The notes under the pieces were generated by a model that saw only the letters and a list, made by a program, of their open reading frames with translations, was not told the origin of the DNA and made no database searches. This document shows positions 1 through 11,000 of a stretch of DNA of 64,000 bases, piece after piece. Source of the stretch: Desmodesmus armatus (Eukaryota > Chlorophyta > Chlorophyceae > Sphaeropleales > Scenedesmaceae). The translations under genes were made by a program, and so were the position numbers. The stretch lies in the NCBI GenBank assembly GCA_007449985.2, contig VIIQ02000007.1:372001-436000 (forward strand), in the 5' to 3' direction. Positions within the stretch are counted from its first letter, which is position 1; each line of letters begins with the position of its first letter.

Positions 1-1034
1 CAGCAAGTGCATGCGTGGCTTTTGGTTTGGTTACTTTGCGCCACCCAGTGCGATCGGGCTGACTTGGTCACTCAGGCACAGCCTGCTGTCCATGCTGGCT
101 GCAGCTGCGTTGGGTTGGCACCACCTCAGCATTCAAGTAGCCACTGCAAACTCCAGCCAGTAGCTTGCTAGCTCACCAAGGACAGACTAAACAAGACTTG
201 CCGTCCACATCTTCAATATCACCCAGTGTCTGCACATACGGGCAGTAGGCAGTATAGCAGCCAGCGCAGAAGTAGCATAGTGTGTCAAGTGTCAAGCAGG
301 TCTCAGGAAGCTGGTGCAGTCGTCCTCCTCTGCTGAAATACACCCTTGGCCCCATACATAGCCAGCCCCGCCTCAAACAATATATCTGAAGGTTAGGCCG
401 TACGCTGGTGATAGAACAGCAGATTGGGCAGCTGCTTCACATAAGAGATCAGCAACATCCTGTTGATGTGGCTGCCTGTTGATGTTGCATCGTGCGTTGT
501 GATATCATGGGCAGGCTGTGACGCTGCATCAACTGCGGTGCTGTTGTCTTACCAAGGGACCTCCAGCGTGAAAACAAATGCTGTCTATGCACGTCAGCTG
601 TCCCTTGATTCTCAACACAGACACAAATCGGCCCTATGACAGACGACAGCAGCAGCAGTGGAGACCAGGCACCAGATCACTCGGTGGTGTTCCCCTGCTG
701 CCACAAGATGCCGTAAAGGCTGGGGGACATGCCTACCTGCACGCAGACATGCAGCCTTCCAGTGTTGGCAAGGGCCTTGCTTTCCCCAACAGCAACCCAT
801 GGAGAGGACATGCTGCTTCTGATGCGTCTGTGGCTGCTACTGCTTGGCGTGGTCTTGGTGAGCTGTGATAACCACGACAGCAAGTGATGAAAAAGTTACG
901 GATACAGCAAAGGACAAGGGTCGAGACGTTGTCACTGTAGATCTGTTAGATCAGTACAAAATTATATCAAGCGATGTTCTCAGATCCTCATTTGAGCACT
1001 TTCAACGTGTGTCTGCTTGCCAGCCAGAAAGTCC
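1..1034. other. No gene recognised; 5' flank of the SET-domain gene
   Basis: I see no reading frame here with recognisable protein character. The short frames on both strands are low-complexity, Cys/His/Gln-rich translations. The stretch probably holds the promoter and 5' UTR of the downstream SET-domain gene. I could not point to a convincing TATA box. Confidence 0.4.
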
Positions 1035-4000
1035 ATGGCGACACCCTTCAGCAGTAGCACCAGCGGGCGGGGTCTGTCAAAGGAACCCTGCCACAGGAAC
1101 CGTCTGCAATCCGTGTGCCAGCAGCATTCGTTGTATCAACGTGTGTCAAGTTCACAACACTCTTCAAGGCACAACTCCTGTAATCGCCAGCAAGCTGCGC
1201 AGCGGGGTGCAGCATCGCTGCCAGCAGCAGCAGGATCGGCGGCGTCTGCTGGCGCAGCAACAGCACCCTGCATCCCTGATCTGGACCCCAAGGTGTACTT
1301 AGAGGCATCAGCAGAACCCCAGTACTTTGTGGGGCCGATTGCAGCTGTAAACATCCCAGGTGAGGGCACATTGTTGGCCAGCAGACGGCCCAACTGGCTG
1401 AGAGTCAGCGGTGACCCCACACACCACTGCATGCAACTGTCTCAGGTTGTCAGCAGCTTTTGCCCCTGTGCAGCATAGCCACGGAAATGCATGCAAATGA
1501 CCTTGAAGGGTCATGCCTTGGGGCTCATGTGCCATGATAGGGGACAGGTGTGCGGAGCTCACAAGGGTGTACTGTCATGTCTGTACATATGGCACCAGGG
1601 AAGGGCCGTGGGCTGGTTGCCACTGCCCCGCTGTCACCTGGCCAGCTGCTGCTAGTGGTGCCGCCAATAGCCTTACTGGAGGGGGAGCTTGGCGACATAC
1701 CAGGTGAGGGGAGGCAGCGGCAACAGCGGCGGTGGCAGCTACTCCTCTAGGTCTCCCCTCCTATTGTCTAGAGAGGCGATACCTGTGACAGGCATCACTA
1801 TCATAATATGTCAGCACAGGGTTCTTTTCAGTGCTCTCTGTTTGGGGGCAAACCCACTCAAAAGCGGCCTCAGCCTGAGGTGGCAGTTGGTGATGAAATC
1901 TGCACACCCTATAAGTCAGTAGTCACCAGGGTCACCAGGGTCACTAGGGTCACTGGGGCGGTTGTGCCCCATGCACTACAGTACTACCCAGTGCTGATCA
2001 CTGGGTGTAATCAAGCATACCACTTGCAAAAGGTATCTTTTTGTGCTGTCCCTGCCCTGTGCTGCATGCCCCCAGAGCATGATGAACTAGCCGAGGTGAT
2101 TTCCTCGAGTGGTGCACTGTTCACCCCCTGGCAAGGCAGCTGGCTGCAAGCCCTCACCACCACAACAGCAGCAGACGATGCACAACAGGAGGACGGCAGC
2201 AGCAGTGTAGCTAGTAATCTGCAGCAGCAGGAGCAGCCAGTGGTGCCACCGTTCCTTCCACCGGTTGGAGGGGAGACTGACAGGGTGCTGTTTGAGTCAA
2301 TGGGCATGGATGAGGAGCGACTCTGGGCAGCAGTAGGTAAGCAAGCCTGATCACTTACTGTACTGTACATACACGCAGCCAGCTTCGACTGCTTTGTTTT
2401 GCAGAGGTCAAGCCCTCGAGGCGTAGCTGAGCAGCAGCTGCAACCTTCACCAACTTGTGTTCAACACCAGCACTCCTTTGTCATGCTTTGAATGATACAA
2501 GTTGGCATGTGGGGAATGGCAGGGTCCCAGGGCAGCAGTGGCTAGGCTCGATACTTCCACCGAATGCCGTCTCATCCTGCTCTGACCTGAGGTGTGTTGC
2601 TCAACAGTGTTGCACAAGGCACCCCCTGGTAGAATGACTTGTTGTTCTGCTGTGCCTGCAGTGCTGAACTGCTATGGTGAGGGCTTTGCTGACCTGCCAG
2701 CCAGCCTGTGTGCTGAGGCTCCCCTGAGCAGCCAACTGGGCCTGTGGGGCCCTTTCTCACTCCTCAACCACACCTGCTGGTGAGTGGAAGAGTGACCTCT
2801 GGACATTGAGTGAGAGGAGTAGGGTTGATTCGCTCTGGCTTCTCAGGGTGTTAACTGCTCCAGCTGCAATCCATGCGCTTGCGCACTCAACACACAATGC
2901 ATGCAGCATCATGGGCACCTCAAGCAGTAGCTGCGGCTGCATCTTCACCCTGCTAAGCGTGCCACATTGTACTCCCCTGCCCTACTCTCTCCACAGCCCA
3001 AACGTCGTCAACTACACCCTGCGCGACTGCATGGTCGTGCGCTGCTGTGCGCCTGTCGCTGCTGGTGAGGAGCTGTCCATAAACTACCTGGGCCGCAGTG
3101 TTCTGACCCCCCTGGCGCAGAGGCAAGAGGAACTGGAGGCCTGCTACGGCTTCAAGTGCGACTGCAGGAGGTAAGTTGATAGTGATGTGATGCTATTTGT
3201 TGCACATAGTGTAGTAGTGTAGTGTCCTGCTAGTATGCTGGACAGGGTGTGCTGACCCCCCTGGCACAGAGGCAGGAAGAGCTGGAGGCATGTTACGGCT
3301 TCAAGTGTGACTGCAAGAGGTGCGCTGGAAGTGCTGTAGCCTATAGTACTAGTAGTCAAATCATGCTGCACAGGGTGATGTGCAGTTTGGACACGGCCCC
3401 TGTGTGTCAGCTGTGTTCAAATGCCGCTGTTCGAATCACACAACTCCAGCAAGATACAGTGCCACTACAGCGCGGGCTGCAAGAGCAACCGGTCAGTACA
3501 CTTCTGTAGCTAGCATGGCACCACTGTCACAGAGGCAGAGGAACTGGAGGCCTGCTATGGCTTCAAGTGTGACTGCAGGAGGTGTGTTGCGCTGTAGTCT
3601 ACTAGGTAGTACCATGCTGCACAGGGTGCTGTGCAATTTGAACAAGGCTGCTGTGTGTTGGGCGTGTTCAGACTGCTACTGCCGTGCCACATGTTGAGGT
3701 TTGCTCATACGTCTCCATGAGGCCCTGATGAGCCCCTGGCTCCCTTGCAGGTTGCATCGCTTTGCCGTGCCAGATATCGCCCACGTAACTACAGCTTTAC
3801 GTGTAGCAGAGTACTGCCTGGGCTGTCCTTAAGCGTGCGTGTCTGTTGTTGTGCAGGTGTCGAGCGGAGGCTGCATGGGCTGATGTCAGCACACAGACTG
3901 GCATCCCTTTGCCCACTTTCTTGGACAGCCTGCATGCGCAGATAGGGCAGGAGTTCGAACCGCGGCGTGCACAGGTCATGCAGGACATGCAAGAGGCTAA

Positions 4001-4538
4001 GGAGCAAGCTAAGGAAGACAGCGCCCAGCAGCTGCAACAGCAGTCACAGCAGCAGCTGGAGCAGTTAGTGGGAGACATGCGGCAGCAGTGGCAGCATCTC
4101 TTGGCAGCTGCGCAAAGCAGGGACCAGCTCGACAGCAAGGCTGGGCTGCGGTCGGAAGAGGCGTGCTGGGTGCTAGCATCTTCCTTTGATTTGTTAGGCA
4201 TGTTGCATGACAGCACACAAACCCTGGGCCAGCAGGACCAAGCCGTGCTGGACGCGATCGTGCATGTGTGTGAGGTTGTGTGTCCGGGGAGTGACCTGCA
4301 TGTTTTCCAGGCTCTCATTCGGACCAGTATGGCACAGCGGCAGGAGCAGGAGCAGCAGGAGGGTGCTGCTAGCATGCTTGGGGACCAAGGTCCCCCACCA
4401 GCAGCATCTGATGTAGCTATGCAGGGGCTAGTGAGGGCATTGCAGTTGAGATATGGTCAGCAGGTAGCTCAAGATCCCGACTTGTTGAAGCGGATGGTGG
4501 CGGCAACGTCAGCTGCTGCCAACATGGTGTGGCTGTAG
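1035..4538 (+). CDS. SET-domain protein (putative lysine methyltransferase, SMYD-like SET/post-SET order)
   Basis: Exons read as 1035-1359, 1548-1703, 2076-2336, 2662-2779, 2997-3170 and 3857-4538; all joins keep phase and give 571 aa. The SET domain opens with GKGRGLVAT in exon 2. Exons 4 and 5 join to NHTCCPN, the SAM/lysine-site NHSCxPN motif of SET enzymes, followed by GEELSINYLGR. Exons 5 and 6 join to FKCDCRRC, a post-SET CxCxxxC zinc-binding motif. The last exon is a Gln/Glu-rich, probably coiled helical tail ending at 4538. The likely role is SAM-dependent methylation of lysine on a histone or another protein; substrate and subcellular site cannot be told. I see no MYND finger. The start at 1035 has good context (ccATGgcg); an in-frame ATG-equivalent at 1017 is possible. 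Intron 5 (3171-3856) contains two decayed copies of the end of exon 5. Confidence 0.85.
1919..1960. repeat. Short GTCACCAGG-type tandem repeat in SET-gene intron 2
   Basis: About four consecutive units of roughly 9 bp (gtcaccagg, gtcaccagg, gtcactagg, gtcactggg) lie between exons 2 and 3 of the SET gene. It is a simple intronic microrepeat with no other feature. Confidence 0.7.
3098..3583 (+). repeat. Three tandem copies of the post-SET exon end
   Basis: The 3' end of SET-gene exon 5 (3098-3170, encoding LTPLAQRQEELEACYGFKCD plus CRR) recurs at about 3246-3322 and 3520-3583. The copies still encode QRQEELEACYGFKCDCKR and a shortened equivalent. The flanking intron (caccatgctgcacagggtg-type sequence) is repeated too, so the duplicated unit is larger than the exon, about 270 bp. 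Only the first copy has a strong donor (GTAAGT); the later ones are followed by GTGCGC and GTGTGT. The main transcript most simply skips both later copies, since exon 5 to exon 6 is in phase and completes the CxCxxxC motif. Confidence 0.85.
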
Positions 4539-5477
4539 TGTATTGTTTTTGTGTGAAATCTAAGTACAGCCTGGGCCAGGTGTACAATAGCTGAAAGGGA
4601 GAGCTGCAAATGCTCATTGTAAGAGGTGCAGCTGGTCTCAAAATAAAACATTCATTGGGGTTTGGGTCTGTCAGTGCGGTGGTACACTGGTGCAGGCACT
4701 GGGGACGCCGGGTGGCCTGCGCCGAGGTATTAGCGCTTGTGGTGAATTCAGTGTTACACTTGGCTGTTACCCAACTTTGGTAAGCTCACTTGCGTCTGCG
4801 GCAGGCGCAGTTGTGACAGCAAGCATTCAAGATGGCCCCTTTGTGGGTCAAATGCATTCATCAGAAAGCGTATGCGCAGCTGTGGTGCTGCAACCAAGAG
4901 GGTATGCCATCTGGCAACCACATACATTCAAGTTTGGCTGCTCTGCAGCCCATCACAATAACCAACCAACAACACTGACAATAAGAGGGCCGCACAGCAA
5001 ACATGTCAACAATCCAAAAGCCCAGCCATGCTGTGCCACGTGACCGTCACGTGCTTTGTCCTCTTCGTTTGAAAGCAAAAATCAGACACGCGTACATCAA
5101 GGTGCATGACAGCCCGTCTGGTAACTCGACTTGTGACAACAAACAGAACTGGTGACAAGATTGGCCCACATGATCAGGCTGATAACGCAACGCGCCACTG
5201 TCTCCAGCCATGGCAGGCTGCTCATTCAGTAGTACCGGCTGCAGCACACCGCCAGGAGAGCCAACAGGAAACAAACCCAGTACCTGTTGTACTCGTATGA
5301 GGGTCCCTGATGCAAAGTGTCACAACTCTGAACCACTGAATAGTCACCAACCGCCAAAACAGCAACCCAGAGTTGAACCCAACTCCCTCACATCCAGCAA
5401 TCTTCAAGACAGTGTCATTCTTGATCCCCAGTGCAGTCTCCCTCCCCAGCTGGTGAATGCCATTGAAGAGCGGCCCC
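4539..5477. other. Intergenic; 3' flank of SET gene and of the convergent unknown gene
   Basis: No coding sequence is supported here. The 3' UTR of the SET gene lies at the left end and that of the minus-strand gene ending at 5478 at the right end. Frames of 70-140 residues in this stretch have no family-like features. Confidence 0.5.
4618..4622 (+). terminator. Candidate polyadenylation signal TGTAA of the SET gene
   Basis: TGTAA lies 80 bp after the stop codon at 4538. TGTAA is the usual polyadenylation signal of chlorophyte mRNAs. The match is short, so this is a position-based inference. Confidence 0.45.
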
Positions 5478-6930
5478 TCACACCACAGCCCCACCCTGGC
5501 TGGGCTTGGACTGCAGCCTGCTGCAGAAGCTGCTCCATGCATTCCTGCACCGCTTGGACACCGTACGGCTGCTGGATGCTGCTGCTGCCTTGGGGGCTGC
5601 ATTGCTGGCAGCAGGCGCGCCCTTGTGCTGCCTGCTAGATTTCCCGCTCATTCCAAGCAGCCGGGATGACTTGAGAGGCCGCGGCAGGGTGATCTTGTGG
5701 GGGCAAGGATCCTCTCCCATCTCACTGCCTGTGTTGCCTGCAGTGGGGTCCCTGCTGCTGCAAGGTGCTGAGATGACAGTTGCTGTCGCAGCGGGTGCTG
5801 CTGTGTCTTGGCTACTGCGTGCACCTTGCTGCTGCTTACGTGCCTTCTCTTTCTTCATGCCTAGCAGCCAAGACGACCTGCCAGTGGGGGGTTTTGGGAA
5901 GGCAAACTTGTAGGGGCAAGCGTCCTCTCCCATCGCTCCCTCAACGCTGCTGTCACTGCTGCGGCGGCTGTCGGTGTCTGCGTGGACGGCATCTCTGTTG
6001 GGCCTTGCTGTCGGCAGGGCTGCTGCTGCTGCCTGGCACTTCGACGTAACTTTGCTGAAGTACTGCAGGAGTTTGCTCTTGGCCTGGGACTGGGCTGCTG
6101 GACGGGCTGGCAGTGTCTCCCAGGTCTCGCTCAGGAAGCTGTCAGGCACTATAGGGCCCTCGTCCAAGCTGGCAAGGCCAGCGTTGCTGCCACGGCTGTG
6201 TGCTGTGGGAGGCATCGCCACAATGCTGCTGCTGTTGTTGTTGCTGTCCATGCTGCTGTGTGGGTTACAGGCCAGAGGGGCCGGCTCCAGTTGCAGACCC
6301 AGTAGGATGGCCTCAATAGCTGCTGCATCGGCGCTGCAGTGGGACTGGGTGTTGTGCTGGTGCAGCCTGTGTGCCCCTCCTGACAGGCGGTGAGCTGTAC
6401 GGCTAGCGCCCTGACAAGCTGCTGCGAAGACCTCCACCCGGGCCTTGAGGTTTATTTTCTGGGTAACAAAGCCCGGAAAGGCAACAAAGTGAGCATTCCT
6501 TCAAATTCATTCAAATAGGCTGCACATGCACTGCTTGCTTGCATGATGGCGCGCACATGTGTACATGTTGAAGTACAGGACTGTGCTGCAGCAGGTGGTG
6601 GTTGGAGATGGCTGGACCGCACCATGGCTGGGCCAGCCAGCATAGATGCTTCCAACCTTCAATGATATGGTGATTTGACAAACAGAACACAGAACACAGA
6701 CTTTGCATGTGAACTACGGGGTGTGCTCACCTTTTGGCTGGCTGGGCCACTCTTGTAGACGAACTTGGGCTTCTCTTTTGCTGTTTCGGAGCTGAGACTG
6801 ACCTCCACGAATGTCATGTCGACTTCCATTGTATTGTGCAAGCCAAACCACTCCGTGAATGTGTCGAAAGCGGGAACTCTCAGCGGCAGTCGACTGGGGT
6901 CAAATAGAGCCTTTCTCGTCTTGATAAATG
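5478..6930 (-). CDS. Unrecognised protein with a repeated MGEDxCPxK motif (5' end unresolved)
   Basis: Two exons are supported: 6731-6930 and 5478-6458, joined in phase 0 across a GTGAGC...CCCAG intron. The upstream exon reads TFTEWFGLHNTMEVDMTFVE and the join reads YKSGPASQKINLKARVEVF. The large exon ends at 5478. Within it a motif occurs twice: MGEDACPYKFAFPKPP followed by SSWLLGM, and MGEDPCPHKITLPRPL followed by SSRLLGM, about 70 residues apart. The remainder is Ala/Ser/Gln-rich and probably disordered. I see no signal peptide or membrane segment in the supported part. A further upstream exon is needed, because the exon at 6930 starts in phase 2; material at 6990-7110 (ending GDSHMDLFRQ) may belong to it, but the splice cannot be fixed. 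I do not recognise the family. Confidence 0.5.
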
Positions 6931-8041
6931 CTGTTGAATGTTGAAGCGATTACTTTCATTAGTCTGGACCTGGCGAAACAAGTCCATATGGCTATCGCCC
7001 GTCAGGACTGTTATGACAAACTGTGCTCGTCCAGATGCATGCTTCTGTTGTGACTCTGCTTCTGTTGTGGTTACAATAAAAATGTGGCAATAATGTTTGC
7101 TGCTTCCCGCCATCTGCTGCTTTCAGCTGGGTTGCGCACTTTTGCCCCCAGTGCCAGGCCCTGCTGCAGACCAACAAACCCCCAGGATATTGATGCAGAC
7201 ACAATGAGTAATTTTATAGTAAGCATGCCCTACTCTACTATACAATGCATCCTGTATGCTCCTCAATGCTGTACGGTGGTCACTTGGCCTCTCACCTCTG
7301 ATCTGCCACGTGTGCAGGGTGAGTGTGTATCATCATCGCTGTCATTGCTGCACACACATGGGCACAACACACGTGTGTTGTGCGTGCACACGCACACTTT
7401 GCGGTGATGCGGATTATCACCAGGGGTACTCAAAATGCGTCTGCAAGCTGCGATTGATTGCCATTGCCTGCAGCTTGGTTAAAACCACATGGCTGTGAAC
7501 ACCGCACAGCAAAGGTTCCTGCTGAGCCACACCAGCAGCTGGCACATAATCAGGTCATCAGGTCTATGAGAGCCCACTTGCAGTCAGTAGGACACCCTTG
7601 AACCAATAGAACGCTGCGGATTTGCAAGGCTTGACACTGAAGCATGAGCCCTGAAGCAGTAGCTGTACTGTGCCAGCAACCAACACATTCCAGACATTGT
7701 ATTGATCCCAAACAGGACCGAGTGCGGACCCATGATGCAACCTGGGTTGGCTGACCACATGTGGGAAGAAAACAGTTTCAGGCACTCAAAAGGCAGCACA
7801 CTGTTGCAGAACATCCAGCTGCTCGCCAGGGGCTATTAGGCTCCCTGGTAGCACTTGGAGTTGGGTTGTCACAAACCCAGGCGGCTGCAAATCATTGGCG
7901 TGACAGCCAAACTGGCCTGGTACAAGCATGACATACACACTTGCCAGTGCTCTTGCCACAAGGCTGCTGCCTGACTGCTGCTGTCGCCGCCGCCGCCGCA
8001 AACAATGCTGCTGCTGCCGCTGCTGCAACGACTGCTGCTGC
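6931..8041. other. Mostly non-coding; possible upstream exon of the minus-strand gene
   Basis: No complete gene is visible. The minus-strand frame at about 6985-7110 could be an upstream exon of the unknown gene. 7565-8041 should contain the 3' UTR of RPC7, whose stop is at 8042. Plus-strand frames here are Cys/His-rich low-complexity translations. Confidence 0.35.
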
Positions 8042-11000
8042 TCAGTAGACGGGTCCATCATCATTTCCATCATCGTTCAAATCATCATATCCCTCATCAT
8101 CATCAAAGTACTCGCCCTGCAGCAGCAGCAAACATTTCATCAGCAGACCAACAAGGTGTTCAGCACTGGCAGGCAGCTGCGCTTCAACTGGAAGGCGCCA
8201 CCCAAGTGAAGATCCAACCATCATGGGTCCAGCAGCACCATGATGGCATAAGCCTTGCCAACAGTCGCCCTCTACACTGTAGATGGCATTTGGCTCTACT
8301 CACTGCCCCACAGATGTTGAAGGAACATGCCTCCAACACAAACCTTTCCCACTTTGGAAACCACCCGTGCCCGTGCCATCATCAGCAACAATTCCACCCT
8401 CCCCTACCCAAGAGCAGCCCATCCCTCTTTTTGCATCGGCACCTAGTGCCACCCTGGTAGTATTCAACTTCCTCCATGACGTTACAACCATCTTGCTCAT
8501 GGATCACCTCAGCAGCCTCATCTGCACTGGCCCAGCACTACCAGCACCCAGCCTACACCGCCCCCGCCCCCCATGCAGCTGCCTCAGTGCAAAGTTGCAG
8601 CCTTTTAACTTCAACACTTCCCCACCATGCATCTGCGCCGCAGGGTGGCACCCTCAATCTTGAACAATCATAGAAACCTCTCACCTGGTAGTAATCATCC
8701 TCCTCCATGACGTCATCATCATCTTCGTCATGAACCACCTCAACCGCCTCCTCTCCCTCACCCTCTCCCTCACCCTCAGCAGCTCCCTCTGCCCCCCCTG
8801 CCCTGGCCTCCAGCTTGGCCAGGTGTTCAGCTAGGGCTGCTGTGTCTGGGCCACCACCAGCAGAGCGCTTGAACAGGTCAACAGCCTTCCCACGTGCTGC
8901 TATCCTGCAAGTGCAACAGCAGAAGGCAGGGGTGCCATGCGGTCGGGCGGTCAGCATGCATCGTGATGATAGGAGCTGCGGGGCGGCCAGCAACGCGCTT
9001 GAACAGGTCGACAGCCTTGCCACGTCCTGCTATCCTGCAAGTGCAACAGCAGAAGGCAGGGGTGCCATGCGGTTGGTCAGCATGCATCGTGATGATAGGG
9101 ATGCGGATCTTGCGGCTGCACACCAAAGCAGGACGACAGCTTTGCCGCCCTCTGCTATCCTGCGAGCGCAGCACAAAAACAGGGGGAGGAGTGTAGCCAA
9201 TTGGCAAGCAACAGGATGATAACAGCTGTGGCGCCACCAGCAGAGCGGTTGAACAGGTCGACAGCCTTGCCACGTGCTGCCATCCTGCGAGTTCAGCAGC
9301 AGCAGGCAGGGGTGCCATGCGGTCGGTCGTCAGCATGCATCTTGATGATAGGAGCTGCGGATCTTGCGCTTGAACAGGTCGACAGCCTTGCCACGTGCTG
9401 CTACCCTGCGGGTGTAACAGCAAAAGGCAGGGGTGACATGCAGTAGGTCCGCTTGTTCAGGTGCTCATTCAGGGCTGCTGTGTGTGCAGGACCGCCAGCA
9501 AAACACTTGGAACATGTCAACAGCTTTGCCGCGCACTGCTTTTCCTGCGGGTGTAACAGCAAAAGGCAAGAAGAGGAGTGTGGTCATTTGGCAAGCAGCC
9601 GATGATAAGAGCTGCGGGCCCACCAGCAGAGCGCCTGAACAGATCAACCATATAGTGCCTTGTGGGTGTGGAAATCGACAGACTTGCGCCGCACCACTAA
9701 TCCACGGGTGCAGCAGCAGAAGACAGGGGTGCCATGCGTGCGGTTGGTCAGCATGCGGGGTGTGTGAGTGGAGAGGTGCAGGGCCACCAGCAGAACGCTT
9801 GAACAAATTGACAGACTTGCGCCGCACTACTAGTCCACGGGTGCAGCAGCAGAAGACAGGGGTGTCATGCAGTCGGTCAGTCAGCATGGAGGGGTGTGGT
9901 CATAGCTGCGGGCGGTGCGGCTGCACGCTTCAACAGGTTGAAAGACTCGCCCCGCGCCGATAACCCATGGGTGAAGCACAATGATGCCGCAGCAGAAGGG
10001 GGAACACGGGTGCAGCAGAAGGGACTTAGCAATTGAGCTTGCAGACGCCACCCTGCCTGACTTTGCGTTGACCTGACTGATTGCCATTGTCACCGAGAAG
10101 CACCCACCATACTCGTACGCACCTGAGGATGCAGCATGTGCGCTCAAGGTGCCAACTCACACCCACAACTCCAAATCGCACACCCCCACACCAACACACC
10201 AGCTTGTCCGTGCCGAGGGAACAACTCCCCACCCATTCTTTCCCCGCCCATGCCCTCACGGTTCAACGCCAACCTCACTTTCGCTGGATCTGCCGCAGAT
10301 GAAGCTTGGCAAAATCCTGCTTGCCAAGCTTCAACAAAAGGACCCTGCTTTGCCGTATATGGATTGTCAAAGGTGAGCAAGCACTCTGCACATCAAGGAG
10401 TTAAACCTCACCTTTTGTCCTTGTCTGTGAAGAGCTCCTCAGGGAAGTAGTAGGGGTTTGCCCTCCCCTGTAAAACATCAGAAGGGGGTTGGGGGGGGGG
10501 GGGAGACCCCCAAATGCGGCCACACACACACCAGCCGAGGAAACCACTCACCGCTTGTCTTTGTCCGTGAAGAGCTCCTCTGGGAAGTAGTAGGGGTGCA
10601 ACGTCAGCAGACTGGCCAATGGCACCTTGCGCTGCTTCACCGCCTTCTTGTTGAGCCTGATACCATTGGAAGATCATACAGACATGATGGCAGTAGCAGG
10701 GAAAAAAGGTTTGTTAGGACATGAGATGTCGAGCATCATGTGCTGTGATCTGCCAGAGCAAGGAAACTCAGCAAGCATACTGCCGCTGCTGCAGCTGCCT
10801 GTCATAGCCGCACTCCAGAAAACACCGTGCGGTCTGCACATAAGTATCACCTCTTGCCAGTGACTGCTGCTGCTGGTGCACTGCTTGCTGGCCTTCCAAA
10901 CACTCACAACCAGCACGGCTGGGCACATTCGCTCCTACCCCGCACTCCCTGCATGCCCAAGCCCACTCCACAACAACGCTGCTGATCAGCTGCTGGGTGC

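Noticed and set aside
8866..9970. Regularly spaced repeats that might suggest a CRISPR array
   Set aside because: Units are long (120-150 bp), diverged, and derived from the adjacent RPC7 exon; the setting is a eukaryotic intron.
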